Part shown: positions 50,383 to 50,446 of the stretch, piece by piece
How positions within the stretch are numbered: position 1 is the first letter of the stretch
Layout of the letters: every line of letters starts with the position of its first letter
Assembly: GCA_023415205.1 (NCBI GenBank)
Contig: JAEZLR010000043.1
Coordinates: 1-50,446, forward strand
Source: Bacillota bacterium
GTDB lineage: Bacteria; Bacillota; Clostridia; DSM-8532
DNA: 50,446 nucleotides
Reading direction: 5' to 3'
Made by a program: the position numbers and the translations under genes
The notes under the pieces: model-generated
Seen by the model: only the letters and a program-made list of their open reading frames with translations
What the model was told of the DNA's origin: nothing
Databases searched by the model: none

Positions 50383-50446
50383 GACGGGTCCAAAAGACTC
50401 GTCAAATGCGGTAGAATATAGTTGTGAAGCCGATATTACTACAACA
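50383..50446 (+). other. Possible left part of a mobile element, cut by the window edge
   Basis: GACGGGTC (50383-50390) and GACTCGTC (50396-50403) form a small hairpin. A GTG at 50424 opens a frame reading VKPILLQ up to the edge, without a clear ribosome site. It is too short to name, and is listed because of the IS-like repeat just before it. Confidence 0.25.

Noticed and set aside
1..50446. CRISPR array, tRNA or rRNA genes
   Set aside because: No regularly spaced short repeats, cloverleaf or conserved rRNA segments were noticed on either strand.

Overview
The window reads as a Clostridia-type Firmicute. Visible signs are strong GGAGG ribosome-binding sites, sigma-A style promoters, an SLH-type S-layer protein, an Rrf2 regulator of the CymR type and a MocR regulator. 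An anaerobe near Desulfitobacterium/Desulfosporosinus is my inference, not a database match. The left 6 kb is visibly AT-rich, the polysaccharide locus is intermediate, and the nitrogenase-like operon is more GC-rich.

Layout. 1-6 kb is a patchwork of surface and glycan genes: a repeat protein fragment, a membrane-anchored protein, a sulfatase-like membrane enzyme, a small membrane protein with a methyltransferase, and a GT2 enzyme. 6.1-7.6 kb is a WbaP-type initiating sugar transferase. 7.6-9.6 kb is housekeeping: rpsF, ssb and dusB. 9.8-12.7 kb is an S-layer protein with a strong promoter and a structured leader. 12.8-30.6 kb is a long co-directional glycan locus: an O-antigen ligase-like protein, a MarR-type EPS regulator, GDP-fucose synthesis (manC, gmd, fcl), a Wzm/Wzt exporter, six glycosyltransferase-like genes, and a block that looks like the UDP-diacetylbacillosamine pathway (pglA/C/D/E/F-like). 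Its position suggests export and transfer of a glycan to the neighbouring S-layer protein, or to another surface acceptor. 30.7-32.1 kb has two small exported proteins, one basic and one acidic. 32.2-34.6 kb is a DUF4418 protein with an FtsX-like ABC transporter.

The most interesting part is 34.6-44.5 kb. Here a minus-strand operon encodes cysteine synthase, NifB, NifK-like and NifD-like proteins, an SsuABC-type importer (permease, ATPase, lipoprotein), a NifX-like carrier and a NifH-like reductase. An Rrf2 regulator without cysteines lies just downstream. NifE, NifN and homocitrate synthase are absent. The NifD-like protein keeps the cofactor-binding Cys but appears to lack the His. This is not a normal nitrogenase. 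I read it as a nitrogenase-like enzyme of sulfur metabolism, with methylthio-alkane reductase (MarBHDK) the nearest known precedent. Its substrate would be an imported organosulfur compound, and the released sulfur would feed cysteine.

44.6-50.4 kb is ordinary accessory content: a DUF3592 protein, a secreted protein with a copper amine oxidase-N-like domain, a TetR/zinc-ribbon/TfoX-C operon, a divergent EamA exporter and MocR regulator pair, and a possible insertion-sequence end at the right edge. No tRNA, rRNA or CRISPR array was seen.
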